From Lachnospiraceae bacterium (lineage in GTDB: Bacteria > Bacillota > Clostridia > Lachnospirales > Lachnospiraceae), in the NCBI GenBank assembly GCA_021199495.1, contig JAJQHY010000053.1:1-64000 (forward strand): a stretch of DNA of 64,000 nucleotides. Direction: 5' to 3'. Numbering within the stretch: the first letter of the stretch is position 1; each line of letters begins with the position of its first letter. Position numbers and translations under genes: made by a program. The notes under the pieces were generated by a model. That model ran no database searches. It saw only the letters and a list, made by a program, of their open reading frames with translations, and had not been told where the DNA came from. Below are positions 26,133 to 34,664 of the stretch, piece by piece.

Positions 26133-27080
26133 CTATGCCAGCTCCACCATGGTCCCTCCCCAGGTCATGCCGCCACCGAAACCGACCATCAGCACCTTAG
26201 ACCCCGGACCGATCTTTTTTAATTCCTTTAATTCCGCCAGCGCAAGCGGGATGCTCGCGGCGGAAGTGTTGCCGTACTCCTGAATATTTTTAAAACATTT
26301 CTCAGGGGGAATGTGCAGCTTGTGCACCACATGGTCAATAATCCGCGCATTTGCCTGGTGGAAAACGAAGCAGTCCACATCCTCCATGGTCGCCTGCTTT
26401 TTCTCCAGCACCTGCGCAATGCACTTCGGAATCATCTCCACGGCAAAGCGAAACACCGCCGTTCCCTCCATGGAAATCACAGACGGCTCTGCAGCACCCG
26501 CACCGGGAATATGCAGAAGCGCCTCGTCGCCTCTGCAGCCTAAAACCGTATCTGTAAAAGCATATTCACTGCTGCTCTCTACCACAGCCGCGCCCGCGCC
26601 GTCCCCGAAAAGAATGCAGGTGCTGCGATCCTCCCAGTTGACTAAGTGGCTTAACTCCTCACAGCCGATCACCAGACCGAATTTGCGCGCAGAGGCATTC
26701 AAAATACATTCCATGACATGCATGGCCTCCAGAAAGCCCGTGCAGGCCGCATTCAAATCAAAGCAGGGAATGTCCTCGGGCAGTCCTAAATCCCTCTGCA
26801 GCAGGCAGGCTGCTGCCGGGCAGACATTGTCAGCTGACACAGTCGCCACGATACAGGCGCCGATCTGACCCGGTTCAATACCGGCGTCCGCGATGGCCAC
26901 CTTCGCCGCATGCAGACACAGATCCTGATGGCTCTCTGTTTCACAGATATGCCGCGTCCGGATCCCGGTGCGGCTTACAATCCACTCATCGTTTGTCTCC
27001 ACCATCTGCGCCAGGTCGTCGTTTGTCAGTATTTTCTGTGGAACAGACTTTCCCAGTCCCACGATTTTGATTCCATCCAT
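26133..27080 (-). CDS. fabH: Beta-ketoacyl-ACP synthase III
   Basis: 315 residues. The catalytic triad is visible: Cys in DLNAACTGFLEAM, His in VFHQANARIIDHV and Asn in EYGNTSAASIP. It starts chain synthesis by condensing an acyl-CoA primer with malonyl-ACP. It lies 9 nt downstream of the accDA stop in the operon. Acyl-CoA preference cannot be read from sequence alone. Confidence 0.96.
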   Translation of the reverse strand: MDGIKIVGLGKSVPQKILTNDDLAQMVETNDEWIVSRTGIRTRHICETESHQDLCLHAAKVAIADAGIEPGQIGACIVATVSADNVCPAAACLLQRDLGLPEDIPCFDLNAACTGFLEAMHVMECILNASARKFGLVIGCEELSHLVNWEDRSTCILFGDGAGAAVVESSSEYAFTDTVLGCRGDEALLHIPGAGAAEPSVISMEGTAVFRFAVEMIPKCIAQVLEKKQATMEDVDCFVFHQANARIIDHVVHKLHIPPEKCFKNIQEYGNTSAASIPLALAELKELKKIGPGSKVLMVGFGGGMTWGGTMVELA

Positions 27081-27089
27081 ATTATTTCC

Positions 27090-28826
27090 TCACTGCGGCT
27101 TTCCCATTGCCCGAAACTTCCGGTACCTCAAATCCGCCAGTTTATTTCCGTTCGCCTTCACCAGCTGCTTAAAATTCCGGTAAAGGACTTCCTCTAAAAG
27201 CGCGACAGCCTTTTCAGGATTTTCATGCACGCCGCCTTCCGGCTCCGGAATAATCTCATCGATTACCTTCAGCTTAAGCAGGTCATCTGCCGTCATCCCC
27301 ATCATGTCTGCCGCCTGCGTACTGCGGGACGAATCCTTCCACAGAATCGAGGCAAAGCCCTCCGGTGAAAGAATAGCGTAAACCGCGTTCGACTGCATCA
27401 GCACCCGGTCCGCCACACCTAAAGCAAGCGCACCGCCGCTGTTGCCCTCTCCGGTTACAATGGAAATGACAGGGACCGTCAGACTGCTCATCTCCATCAA
27501 GCTGCGGGCGATGGCCTCACCCTGTCCCTTTTCCTCCGCCTGAATGCCGGGATATGCGCCGGTCGTATCAATAAAAGTAATTACCGGGCGGTGAAATTTC
27601 TCCGCTTCCTTCATCAGGCGCTGTGCCTTACGGTAGCCCTCCGGCCCCGGCATGCCGAAATTACATTTCATTTTTTCTTCAAGAGTTTTGCCCTTGCGGG
27701 TGCCGATGACTGTCACCGGGATGCCGTGATAAAGGGCAATGCCGCCTAAAATGGCCGGATCCTCCCGGCTTTGTCTGTCGCCCTTAAGTTCCACGAAATC
27801 CGTAAACAGCGCTTCAATATAGTCCTGCACGCCCAACCGCTTCCAATGACGGGCGATCTGAAGCTTCTCGGAACCGGTCAGCTGTGTGCGCTGCATGATA
27901 CCTGTTTTTACCGCGGTATCTTCCCGTGTTTTGCCTGCGGGCTGCGGCGGGAGTACACTGACAAGCGGTCCGCGGTCACTTAAATTTCCTTTCTGATGCA
28001 GCTTCAGAATGCACTCCAGCGTTCCGCGCAGTTCAGTCCTCTTCACCACCTGGTCAACGAAACCGTGATTCTCCTGAAACTCCGCCAGCTGGAAGCCCTC
28101 CGGCAGCTTCTGATGAATGGTATCCTCAATCACACGCTTGCCCGCGAAGCCGATCAAAGCCCCCGGCTCAGCTAAAATAATATCTCCAAGGGAGGCGAAG
28201 CTCGCCGTCACACCGCCTGTGGTCGGATGTGTCAGCACAGAAATATATAAAAGCCCTTTCTCCGAAAAACGGGAGATCGCCGCGCTCGTCTTCGCCATCT
28301 GCATCAGGGAAAGAATTCCCTCCTGCATTCTGGCGCCGCCGCTGGTTGAGAAAATAATCAGCGGAAGCTTCTTTGCCGTTGCGAACTCCACCGCCCGGGT
28401 GATTTTCTCACCCACAACCGTACCCATGCTGCCCATCATGAAATGATTGTCCATGACGCAGACCACACATTTATATCCGCCAATGGTGCCTGTCGCGCAG
28501 ACCACAGCCTCATTTAAACCAGACTTCGTCTGCGCAGTCTCCAGTTTCTTTTTGTAATCAGGAAAAGACAGCGGGTCCACCGCCGTCATATCCTCGTCCA
28601 GCTCCTCCATGGAACCGTCATCCAGGATGGAATTCAGACGAAAATAAGCGCCCACCGGAAAATGATGGCCGCAATACGGACAAAGATACTGCTCCTGTAT
28701 AATCTGCCGTTTTCCGCAGTCCCTTCCGCAGTCCGGACAGGTCATTTTTTCCGCAAGCGCATTCTGCTCCCGGACAGCTTTATTGGCCAGGGAGAGGGCA
28801 CGGCGTTTTGCTGTACCTGATGCCAT
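27090..28826 (-). CDS. accDA: Acetyl-CoA carboxylase carboxyltransferase, fused AccD-AccA
   Basis: 578 residues covering both carboxyltransferase subunits. The beta (AccD) half, about 1-285, begins with a C4 zinc finger (CPDC...CPYC, about residues 29-51) and contains IFSTSGGARMQEG. The alpha (AccA) half, about 310-578, contains FGMPGPEGYRKAQR and FIDTTGAYPGIQAEE. A Pro/Lys-rich linker joins them. In most bacteria these are separate genes. The enzyme moves CO2 from biotin to acetyl-CoA to make malonyl-CoA. accB and accC, needed for a complete enzyme, are absent from this operon and must be elsewhere. Confidence 0.93.
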   Translation of the reverse strand: MASGTAKRRALSLANKAVREQNALAEKMTCPDCGRDCGKRQIIQEQYLCPYCGHHFPVGAYFRLNSILDDGSMEELDEDMTAVDPLSFPDYKKKLETAQTKSGLNEAVVCATGTIGGYKCVVCVMDNHFMMGSMGTVVGEKITRAVEFATAKKLPLIIFSTSGGARMQEGILSLMQMAKTSAAISRFSEKGLLYISVLTHPTTGGVTASFASLGDIILAEPGALIGFAGKRVIEDTIHQKLPEGFQLAEFQENHGFVDQVVKRTELRGTLECILKLHQKGNLSDRGPLVSVLPPQPAGKTREDTAVKTGIMQRTQLTGSEKLQIARHWKRLGVQDYIEALFTDFVELKGDRQSREDPAILGGIALYHGIPVTVIGTRKGKTLEEKMKCNFGMPGPEGYRKAQRLMKEAEKFHRPVITFIDTTGAYPGIQAEEKGQGEAIARSLMEMSSLTVPVISIVTGEGNSGGALALGVADRVLMQSNAVYAILSPEGFASILWKDSSRSTQAADMMGMTADDLLKLKVIDEIIPEPEGGVHENPEKAVALLEEVLYRNFKQLVKANGNKLADLRYRKFRAMGKPQ

Positions 28827-28894
28827 GTTCTTTCAATCCTCACTCTCACAAAGAGGGCGCCGGCTTTCGCCGCCGCCCTCTTTTCATCAAAATC

Positions 28895-29119
28895 TTACAG
28901 CGTGTTCAGATACTCCACAATATTGCCCACCGTCACAAAGTCCGCAAGCTTATCCTCTTCGATGGTGATGCCGAATTCCTCCTCCAGCGCCATCACTAAC
29001 TCCATACTGTCTAAGGAATCAGCGCCGAGGTCATCCTTTAAAGAAGCCTCCATCGTTACCTTCTCTGCGTCGCAGGCCAGTGTGTCCACAATAATTCCCT
29101 TGATTTTCTCAAAATCCAT
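28895..29119 (-). CDS. acpP: Acyl carrier protein
   Basis: 74 residues, acidic and helical. The phosphopantetheine Ser lies in GADSLDSMELVMALE. The ATG has AAGGAG upstream. It is the first gene of the fatty acid operon and carries all intermediates handled by the enzymes encoded downstream. Confidence 0.96.
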   Translation of the reverse strand: MDFEKIKGIIVDTLACDAEKVTMEASLKDDLGADSLDSMELVMALEEEFGITIEEDKLADFVTVGNIVEYLNTL

Positions 29120-29160
29120 TGTTTTATTCTCCTTTTTTTAGTGACTATGAGTGTTGTTGC

Positions 29161-29243
29161 GGTCCCCAATATCATAAACACGAATGCGCACCCGAAGGGC
29201 GTACCTTGCGTAAGCATTCGATTTATGATATTTTGTCCCTTGT
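29161..29243 (-). repeat. Hairpin element, family 2, copy A, in the acpP leader
   Basis: Arms AATATCATAAA (29168-29178) and TTTATGATATT (29222-29232) pair perfectly. Inside them CGAATGC pairs with GCATTCG. Read on the minus strand, the loop holds CTTACGCAAGGTAC and CCTTCGG, and the element is preceded by ACAAGGGACAA (29233-29243). The same signature recurs at 52596-52680 with a different stem sequence. It lies between the acpP promoter and start codon, so it would be part of the operon mRNA leader. Confidence 0.7.
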
Positions 29244-29255
29244 ATCACCATTTAG

Positions 29256-29269
29256 TTAAAATTTTTTAA
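29256..29269. promoter_or_regulatory. AT-rich palindrome, possible operator of the fatty acid operon
   Basis: TTAAAATTTTTTAA is symmetric around its centre and lies about 20 nt downstream of the acpP -10 box. FabT-type repressors bind AT-rich palindromes near the transcription start; the marR gene at the operon end is the natural candidate. AT-rich palindromes are common by chance. Confidence 0.3.
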
Positions 29270-29286
29270 ATATTTATAACATGGTT

Positions 29287-29315
29287 ATTCTACGAAAGTC
29301 TTTGTGAATTGTCAA
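29287..29315 (-). promoter_or_regulatory. Promoter of the fatty acid operon
   Basis: TTGACA (29310-29315), a 17-nt spacer and TAGAAT (29287-29292) on the minus strand. It gives a leader of about 160 nt before acpP, containing the AT-rich palindrome and the family 2 hairpin. The rest of the gap up to 29477 is the 3' flank of the dtxR-family gene with nothing further recognised. Confidence 0.75.
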
Positions 29316-29477
29316 TACAAAAATGTCACAATCAAACAGGCGGCAGTACCGTGAAATTGCACATTCCCGTGCATATTTCCCAATACGGCCGCCTTTCGGA
29401 CGTATCTCAAATCCAAAGTGCTGTTCCCTTTTTCCTTTGCACAGCGCCCCATCTTTTTTCTGAAACAGATGCCTGTA

Positions 29478-29858
29478 TCAGACCTGGCCCGCGTCCTCCG
29501 CCATATGCTTCTCAATAAAACCCTTCATCGCCTGAAAGCTCTCAACGCTCAGCGTGTGTTCAATCCGGCAGGCGTCCTTCTCCGCCACCGCATCGTCCAC
29601 ACCGAGACTCACTAAAAACCTGTGAAACAGCTCATGCCGCTCGATCACCCGCTCAGCGATCTCACGCCCCGCGTCCGTCAGCGTGATCTGATACCCGTCA
29701 ATCTTCAGATATCCGCCGTCCTCCAGGCTGTGCACCGCCACACTCACGCTCGGCTTGCTCACCCCCAGATCCCGGACAATATCAATCGCACGCACATTTC
29801 CCTTCTGCCTGCTGATTCTTAAGACACTCTCCAGATAATCTTCACCCGATTCATGCAT
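29478..29858 (-). CDS. DtxR/MntR-family metal-dependent repressor
   Basis: 126 residues: winged helix (VRAIDIVRDLGVSKPSVSVA) and the dimer/metal domain, with no C-terminal SH3-like domain, as in MntR. Metal ligands are visible: Asp and Glu in ESGEDYLES, His in RHELFHRF, and DACRIEHTLS. The Cys in the last motif corresponds to the iron-type ligand of DtxR, not the Glu of MntR, so iron is a plausible co-repressor. AGGAGG precedes the ATG. It is the last gene of a pth-mfd-dtxR run; no metal transporter is adjacent, so it acts elsewhere. Confidence 0.88.
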   Translation of the reverse strand: MHESGEDYLESVLRISRQKGNVRAIDIVRDLGVSKPSVSVAVHSLEDGGYLKIDGYQITLTDAGREIAERVIERHELFHRFLVSLGVDDAVAEKDACRIEHTLSVESFQAMKGFIEKHMAEDAGQV

Positions 29859-29873
29859 TGCCGATACCTCCTT

Positions 29874-32800
29874 TTATACAGTATAAATCTCCTGCTCCAT
29901 TTTGTCCAGCAGCTTCTCCGCGTCATTAAGCAGAATCCTTGCGTCCTTCTCCACCATCCCCGACAGCTCACAGCGATAAGTAAACGTCGGCGTTCCCATC
30001 GGCGTAAACGTCATCACCCCTTTTAAGGAACGTATAAACGCGGGAATCCGGTCCGGATTTACATGGGCATCAGGCCGCAGCACAAACTGCAGACGGTTTC
30101 CCGTATTTTTGATCTCTGTCATACGAAGCTTCTGCCCGCGCACCCGCAAAAGGTTCACCTTAAGCAGGTTCTCCACAGGCTCCGGTGCCGTACCGAAACG
30201 GTCCTTTAACTCCGCCAGCATATCTTCCTTCTCGTCCACTGTCTCGACCGCGGCAATCCGCTTGTAAATATCCAGCTTCTGCCCCTCATTTACAATATAT
30301 TCCGCCGGAATATAAGCGTCCACACTCAGCTCCACCGTTGTGTTGAACTCTTCTTTCACCGGTTCCCCCTTCGCGGCATTCACGGCCTCATTTAACATTT
30401 TGCAATATAAATCGTAACCCACGGCCTCCAGATGTCCGCTCTGGGAACGTCCCAGAATATTGCCCGCGCCGCGGATTTCCAGGTCACGCATCGCGATCTT
30501 AAAACCGCTGCCTAAGTCCGTGAACTCGCGGATTGCCTCCAGGCGCTTCTCCGCTGTCTCCTTTAACATCTTTCCGCGGTGATACATCAAAAAGGCATAG
30601 GCTGTGCGGCTGGATCGTCCGACTCTGCCCCGCAGCTGGTAAAGCTGCGCCAGCCCCAGATTGTCCGCGTCATGGATAATCATCGTATTGGCGTTGGAAA
30701 TATCCATGCCGGTCTCGATGATCGTCGTGGAAACCAGCACATCAATCTCACCGGAGACAAAGTCATACATCACCCGTTCCAGCTCCCGCTCCGCCATCTG
30801 CCCGTGGGCAAAGGCTACAGTAGCCTCCGGCACCAGGGCCGCCACCGACGCAGCCACCCGGTCGATATCATTGACCCGGTTATAAACATAAAAGACCTGC
30901 CCGCCGCGGGCCAGCTCCCTGACAATCGCCTCCCGCACCATCTCCTCATTATATTCCATCACATAGGTCTGAATCGGCATGCGGTCCTCGGGCGCCTCCT
31001 CTAAAAGGCTCATGTCCCGGACCCCGATCAGGCTCATGTGCAGTGTCCGCGGGATGGGCGTTGCTGTCAGCGTCAGCACATCCACGTTTTCCTTTAATTT
31101 TTTGATCTTTTCCTTGGCGGCCACGCCGAAGCGCTGCTCCTCGTCGATAATCAGCAGACCGAGATTTTTAAACTCCACGTCCTTCGACAGCACTCTGTGT
31201 GTCCCGATGACAATGTCCACGAGGCCCTTTTTCAGGTTTGCGATCACCTGCTCCTGCTCCTTCGCGGAACGGAAGCGGCACAGAAGCTCCACCGTCACCG
31301 GATAATCCTTCATGCGCTGTACAAAGGTCTGGTAATGCTGCTCGGCCAGAATGGTGGTGGGCACCAGATAGACCACCTGTCTGCCCTCCTGCACCGCCTT
31401 AAACGCCGCCCGGATCGCGATCTCCGTCTTGCCGTAGCCCACATCGCCGCAGATCAGCCGATCCATAATCTTCGGACTCTCCATGTCCTTTTTGACTGCC
31501 TCGATGGCTGTCAGCTGATCCTCGGTTTCCTCATAAGGAAATAATTCCTCGAACTCCTTCTGCCAGACGGTATCCGGCCCGCAGACGTAGCCGTCCTGCC
31601 TCATACGATGCGCGTACAGATCCACCAGATCCTTCGCCACACTCTCTACAGCGGTCTTCACCTTCTGCCTGGAACGGCTCCACTCCTTCGTCCCCAGCTT
31701 CGTCAGCTTCGGCGGCTTTCCATCCGCGGAGCTGTATTTCTGCAATAAATGCAGACCGGTCGCAGGCAGGTAAATAAAGCCGCCGTCCCGGTAGGCTAAC
31801 TTCAGATAATCCTTGGCCACCCGGTCCACTTCCACCTTCTCAATACCCTGATACTGGGCCAGACCGAACATTTCATGGACAACATAATCGCCCACATGCA
31901 GCTCCTCGAAATTGCTGATAGCAGTGCCGGCGCTCTTATTTTTCTTTTTCTTTGCCTCTTTCTGTGCCCCGAAAATATCGGTGTCGGCGATCACCACGAA
32001 ACCGATCAGCGGATACGCAAAGCCGTGCGCCACGCTGCCCTGCATGCAGAGCACCTCTCCCGGTACCGCCTCCCGGTACGGATCATCCGAAAAAATGGCC
32101 GGCAGGTCAAATTCCCTGATATTCTCCGCCAGGCGTTTCGCCCTGGTGCGCGAAGGGGACAGTAAAAGAACCCTCGCTTTGTCTTTGCGGTACCGCTCCA
32201 GATCCTTAATCAGCGTCTCAAAGCTTTTATTATAGGAAGAAACCGGTTTGCTTATGATCTCATATTTCACCTGCGTTTTGAAAAGCCCGCTCTTTGATTC
32301 CAGGATCGACAGCGCCAGAACGTGACGTTTCTGCAATCTCGCCGCTGCCTCAGCCGCCGGACAGATCAGATCCGTCTGTCCCGGCAGAATATAACCCTTT
32401 TTCAGGCGCTCAGACATGCTTTCCCGAAATTCCAGCTCCACCGCCCTCGCATGCTCCTCCACACGGGATGGTTCATCCAGAATTATGACACTGTTGTCAT
32501 CCGGAATAAAATCCAGCAGGCTGTCCGTCTGATCATAAAAATACTTGAGATAACTGTCCAGGTTGACCATCGAGTACCAGTTTATGAGCGCCTCCTCCAA
32601 CTCCTTCACCTGCGTATGGATGCGATGCGCCTCCTCCGTCTGAAAACGGTCCCTGAAAAGCTTCTCCTGTCTTTCTGCCTCCCTGCGGATGCGCTTAAGC
32701 CCGTCCTGCAGCCTTGCTTCCTCTAAAATCAGCTCCGCGGCCGGGAAAATCTGCACGCCCCTCAGCTCCTCAATCGAGCGCTGTGTCTCAGCGTCAAAGC

Positions 32801-33407
32801 TTCTGACCGACTCCACCTCATCGCCCCAGAGCTCAATCCGCACCGGATTCTCCTCCGTCAGATCGAAAATATCAATAATATCGCCCCGCACAGCAAACTG
32901 TCCCGGCGTCGCTGCCTGGGCACATTTCTCATACCCTAAGCTGACCAGCTGTTTTGAAAGCTTCGCAATGTCCAGCGTCTGCTCACGTCTGATGGAAATA
33001 ACGCTTTCCTCATATATGTGCAGCGGAATCTGCGGCGTCATCAGCGCGTCAAACGTTGTGACGATTGTCACAGGTTTTTTTAACAGAAGACGCTTTAACA
33101 CCCTTACCCGCTCTCCGGTCTGCTCATTGGAATGGACATCCGCCTGATAAAAAATCAGATCGCGCGCCGGATAGAGGTATGTATTCCGGTCATAAAACCG
33201 CGCCTGTTCGCAGATCTTCCTGGCCTCAATCTCACTGTAGGTGACAATGATTTTAAACCGCGTGTCCTCGTTCAGTGCATAAGCCATATGCCACTTCTGT
33301 GCGTCCACACAGCCGCTTAAAGACAGAATCCCATCCCCGCGCTTTAAAAACTTCTGCATTTCATCAAACTGCGCCAGCTCGTGCAGCGGCTTAAATAATG
33401 CCTGCAT
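29874..33407 (-). CDS. mfd: Transcription-repair coupling factor Mfd
   Basis: 1177 residues, full length. UvrB-homology domains span about 1-350. The RNA polymerase interaction domain follows (ELHVGDYVVHEMFGLAQYQG, about 500-570). A RecG-like superfamily 2 translocase has GDVGYGKTEIAIRAA and DEEQRFG. The C-terminal TRCF domain starts near 1020. It removes RNA polymerase stalled at lesions and recruits UvrA. It is 7 nt downstream of pth and 15 nt upstream of the DtxR-type gene, in one operon. The pth-mfd order is common in Firmicutes. Confidence 0.97.
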   Translation of the reverse strand: MQALFKPLHELAQFDEMQKFLKRGDGILSLSGCVDAQKWHMAYALNEDTRFKIIVTYSEIEARKICEQARFYDRNTYLYPARDLIFYQADVHSNEQTGERVRVLKRLLLKKPVTIVTTFDALMTPQIPLHIYEESVISIRREQTLDIAKLSKQLVSLGYEKCAQAATPGQFAVRGDIIDIFDLTEENPVRIELWGDEVESVRSFDAETQRSIEELRGVQIFPAAELILEEARLQDGLKRIRREAERQEKLFRDRFQTEEAHRIHTQVKELEEALINWYSMVNLDSYLKYFYDQTDSLLDFIPDDNSVIILDEPSRVEEHARAVELEFRESMSERLKKGYILPGQTDLICPAAEAAARLQKRHVLALSILESKSGLFKTQVKYEIISKPVSSYNKSFETLIKDLERYRKDKARVLLLSPSRTRAKRLAENIREFDLPAIFSDDPYREAVPGEVLCMQGSVAHGFAYPLIGFVVIADTDIFGAQKEAKKKKNKSAGTAISNFEELHVGDYVVHEMFGLAQYQGIEKVEVDRVAKDYLKLAYRDGGFIYLPATGLHLLQKYSSADGKPPKLTKLGTKEWSRSRQKVKTAVESVAKDLVDLYAHRMRQDGYVCGPDTVWQKEFEELFPYEETEDQLTAIEAVKKDMESPKIMDRLICGDVGYGKTEIAIRAAFKAVQEGRQVVYLVPTTILAEQHYQTFVQRMKDYPVTVELLCRFRSAKEQEQVIANLKKGLVDIVIGTHRVLSKDVEFKNLGLLIIDEEQRFGVAAKEKIKKLKENVDVLTLTATPIPRTLHMSLIGVRDMSLLEEAPEDRMPIQTYVMEYNEEMVREAIVRELARGGQVFYVYNRVNDIDRVAASVAALVPEATVAFAHGQMAERELERVMYDFVSGEIDVLVSTTIIETGMDISNANTMIIHDADNLGLAQLYQLRGRVGRSSRTAYAFLMYHRGKMLKETAEKRLEAIREFTDLGSGFKIAMRDLEIRGAGNILGRSQSGHLEAVGYDLYCKMLNEAVNAAKGEPVKEEFNTTVELSVDAYIPAEYIVNEGQKLDIYKRIAAVETVDEKEDMLAELKDRFGTAPEPVENLLKVNLLRVRGQKLRMTEIKNTGNRLQFVLRPDAHVNPDRIPAFIRSLKGVMTFTPMGTPTFTYRCELSGMVEKDARILLNDAEKLLDKMEQEIYTV

Positions 33408-33414
33408 ACTCCCC

Positions 33415-33984
33415 TCACTCCGCCGCGTTGCAGCAGTTCATCGCCTCGTCCACGCCGTTTTCCAGGATGATCTCCACCGCCTTCACGGCTCTTTCCATCC
33501 CTTTCTCAATCACTGCCCGATCCTCAGCCGAGAACCGCCCCAGCACATGACCAATCTGATCGCGTCCGCCCGGCACGCCGCCCACGCCGACCCGCACCCG
33601 CGGGAACACCTCCGTCCCCAGCTGCGCGATAATACTCTTCACTCCGTTATGCCCGCCTGCGCTCCCCTTTGGCCGCACCCGGATTCTCCCGACCGGCAGC
33701 GCAATATCGTCATACACCACGATCAGTTCCTTCTCCACATCAATCTTATAAAAATCCGTCACCGCCCGCACACAGTCTCCACTCGCATTCATAAACGTCA
33801 GCGGCTTCACCAGCACTACCTTCTCAGTGCCGATCATCCCCTTCCCGACCATGCCCTTGAATTTCAGCTCCCTCACCGAAATCCCATACTTTTCCGCCAG
33901 CATATCCACCGTATCAAAGCCCGTGTTATGCCGTGTGTGTTCATATTCCTTCCCCGGATTCCCGAGTCCTACTATTATATACAT
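33415..33984 (-). CDS. pth: Peptidyl-tRNA hydrolase
   Basis: 189 residues. The N-terminal IVGLGNPGKEYEHTRHNTGF contains the catalytic His; KPLTFMNASGDCV and VYDDIALPVGRIRVRPKGSA follow as in bacterial Pth. It releases peptides from peptidyl-tRNA dropped by ribosomes. It is the first gene of the pth-mfd operon. Confidence 0.96.
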   Translation of the reverse strand: MYIIVGLGNPGKEYEHTRHNTGFDTVDMLAEKYGISVRELKFKGMVGKGMIGTEKVVLVKPLTFMNASGDCVRAVTDFYKIDVEKELIVVYDDIALPVGRIRVRPKGSAGGHNGVKSIIAQLGTEVFPRVRVGVGGVPGGRDQIGHVLGRFSAEDRAVIEKGMERAVKAVEIILENGVDEAMNCCNAAE

Positions 33985-34045
33985 TCCTCTAATTCCTTGT
34001 TGTTGTCCAATTATGATAGCGGGATATGACTTTCTGCAAATCTGA

Positions 34046-34262
34046 GCGTGAAAATATAGAAACTATCGTAAACGTAAGCGCGAAGGTGCATGAACTGCTG
34101 AGCGATTTTTCGTGCCATGGAGATGAGACTATAGACAATCGTGGAGGCCTCACCCGAACACGATTGTCTTGCCCATAGGCTCATCGGAGTGCCCGGCACG
34201 TATGAGCAAAGCAGTTCATGCACCTTCGCGCGAGCCTTTGCTGTTTTTATATATTTTCACGC
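34046..34262 (+). repeat. Structured intergenic element, family 1, copy 2
   Basis: Nested perfect stems: an outer 13 bp (GCGTGAAAATATA, 34046-34058, with 34250-34262); a middle 22 bp (34078-34099 with 34210-34231); and an inner 11 bp (AGACAATCGTG with CACGATTGTCT) closing loop GAGGCCTCACCCGAA. The single-stranded motifs TGAGCGATTTTTCGTGC, GGAGATGAGAC, GCTCATCGGAGTGC and GCACGTATGAG are identical to copy 1 at 11708-11856. It occupies the 381-nt gap between pth and spoVG, pointing opposite to both genes. The sequence left of it (33985-34045) should hold the pth promoter, which I could not pin down. Confidence 0.82.
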
Positions 34263-34305
34263 GCCCCTTCGCCGATTTTTCCCGCCAAATTCCCTCTATT
34301 CTACC

Positions 34306-34341
34306 GACAAAAACAGAGGATGTCAAGCAAGTGACATCCTC
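34306..34341 (-). terminator. Intrinsic terminator of the glgC-glgD-spoVG operon
   Basis: Perfect 10-bp arms GAGGATGTCA and TGACATCCTC around a 6-nt loop, followed on the minus strand by TGTTTTTG. It lies 24 nt after the spoVG stop. Confidence 0.9.
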
Positions 34342-34365
34342 CGTCTTTCTTTCCTTAAAACTTCT

Positions 34366-34638
34366 TCAGGCCTCCCCGGAAATCTCCAGTTCCTTCTCGT
34401 ACGCCCCCAGTATCAGATCCTGCAGCGCCCTGCGCGTCTCCGAATTGATCGGATGCGCGATATCCCTGTTCTCCCCGTCTGTGCCCTTTCTGCTGGGCAT
34501 GGCGATAAACAATCCCTTATCGCCGTCAATTACCTTGATCCCATGTACAACAAATACACCGTCAATCGTGATAGAAACCACTGCTTTCAGCTTGCTGTCG
34601 CCGGCGGTCAACCTTACCCGTACATCTGTAACGTTCAT
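34366..34638 (-). CDS. spoVG: Septation/sporulation regulator SpoVG
   Basis: 90 residues. [10 protein letters not shown] at the start, [20 protein letters not shown] and [19 protein letters not shown] are diagnostic of SpoVG. It is a small nucleic-acid-binding protein that affects septum formation and gene expression in spore formers and other Firmicutes. Here it follows glgD by 26 nt, an arrangement different from the purR-linked position in Bacillus. A GAGAGG ribosome site is present. Confidence 0.95.
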   Translation of the reverse strand: MNVTDVRVRLTAGDSKLKAVVSITIDGVFVVHGIKVIDGDKGLFIAMPSRKGTDGENRDIAHPINSETRRALQDLILGAYEKELEISGEA

Positions 34639-34664
34639 TTTGATAACCTCTCTGTATAAACTCC

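Noticed and set aside
29312..29515. Possible small protein gene in the acpP/dtxR gap
   Set aside because: Arg-rich composition, no ribosome site and overlap with the acpP promoter.
33985..34260. Small reading frames over family 1 copy 2
   Set aside because: They follow from the symmetric element sequence; no ribosome site or protein resemblance.
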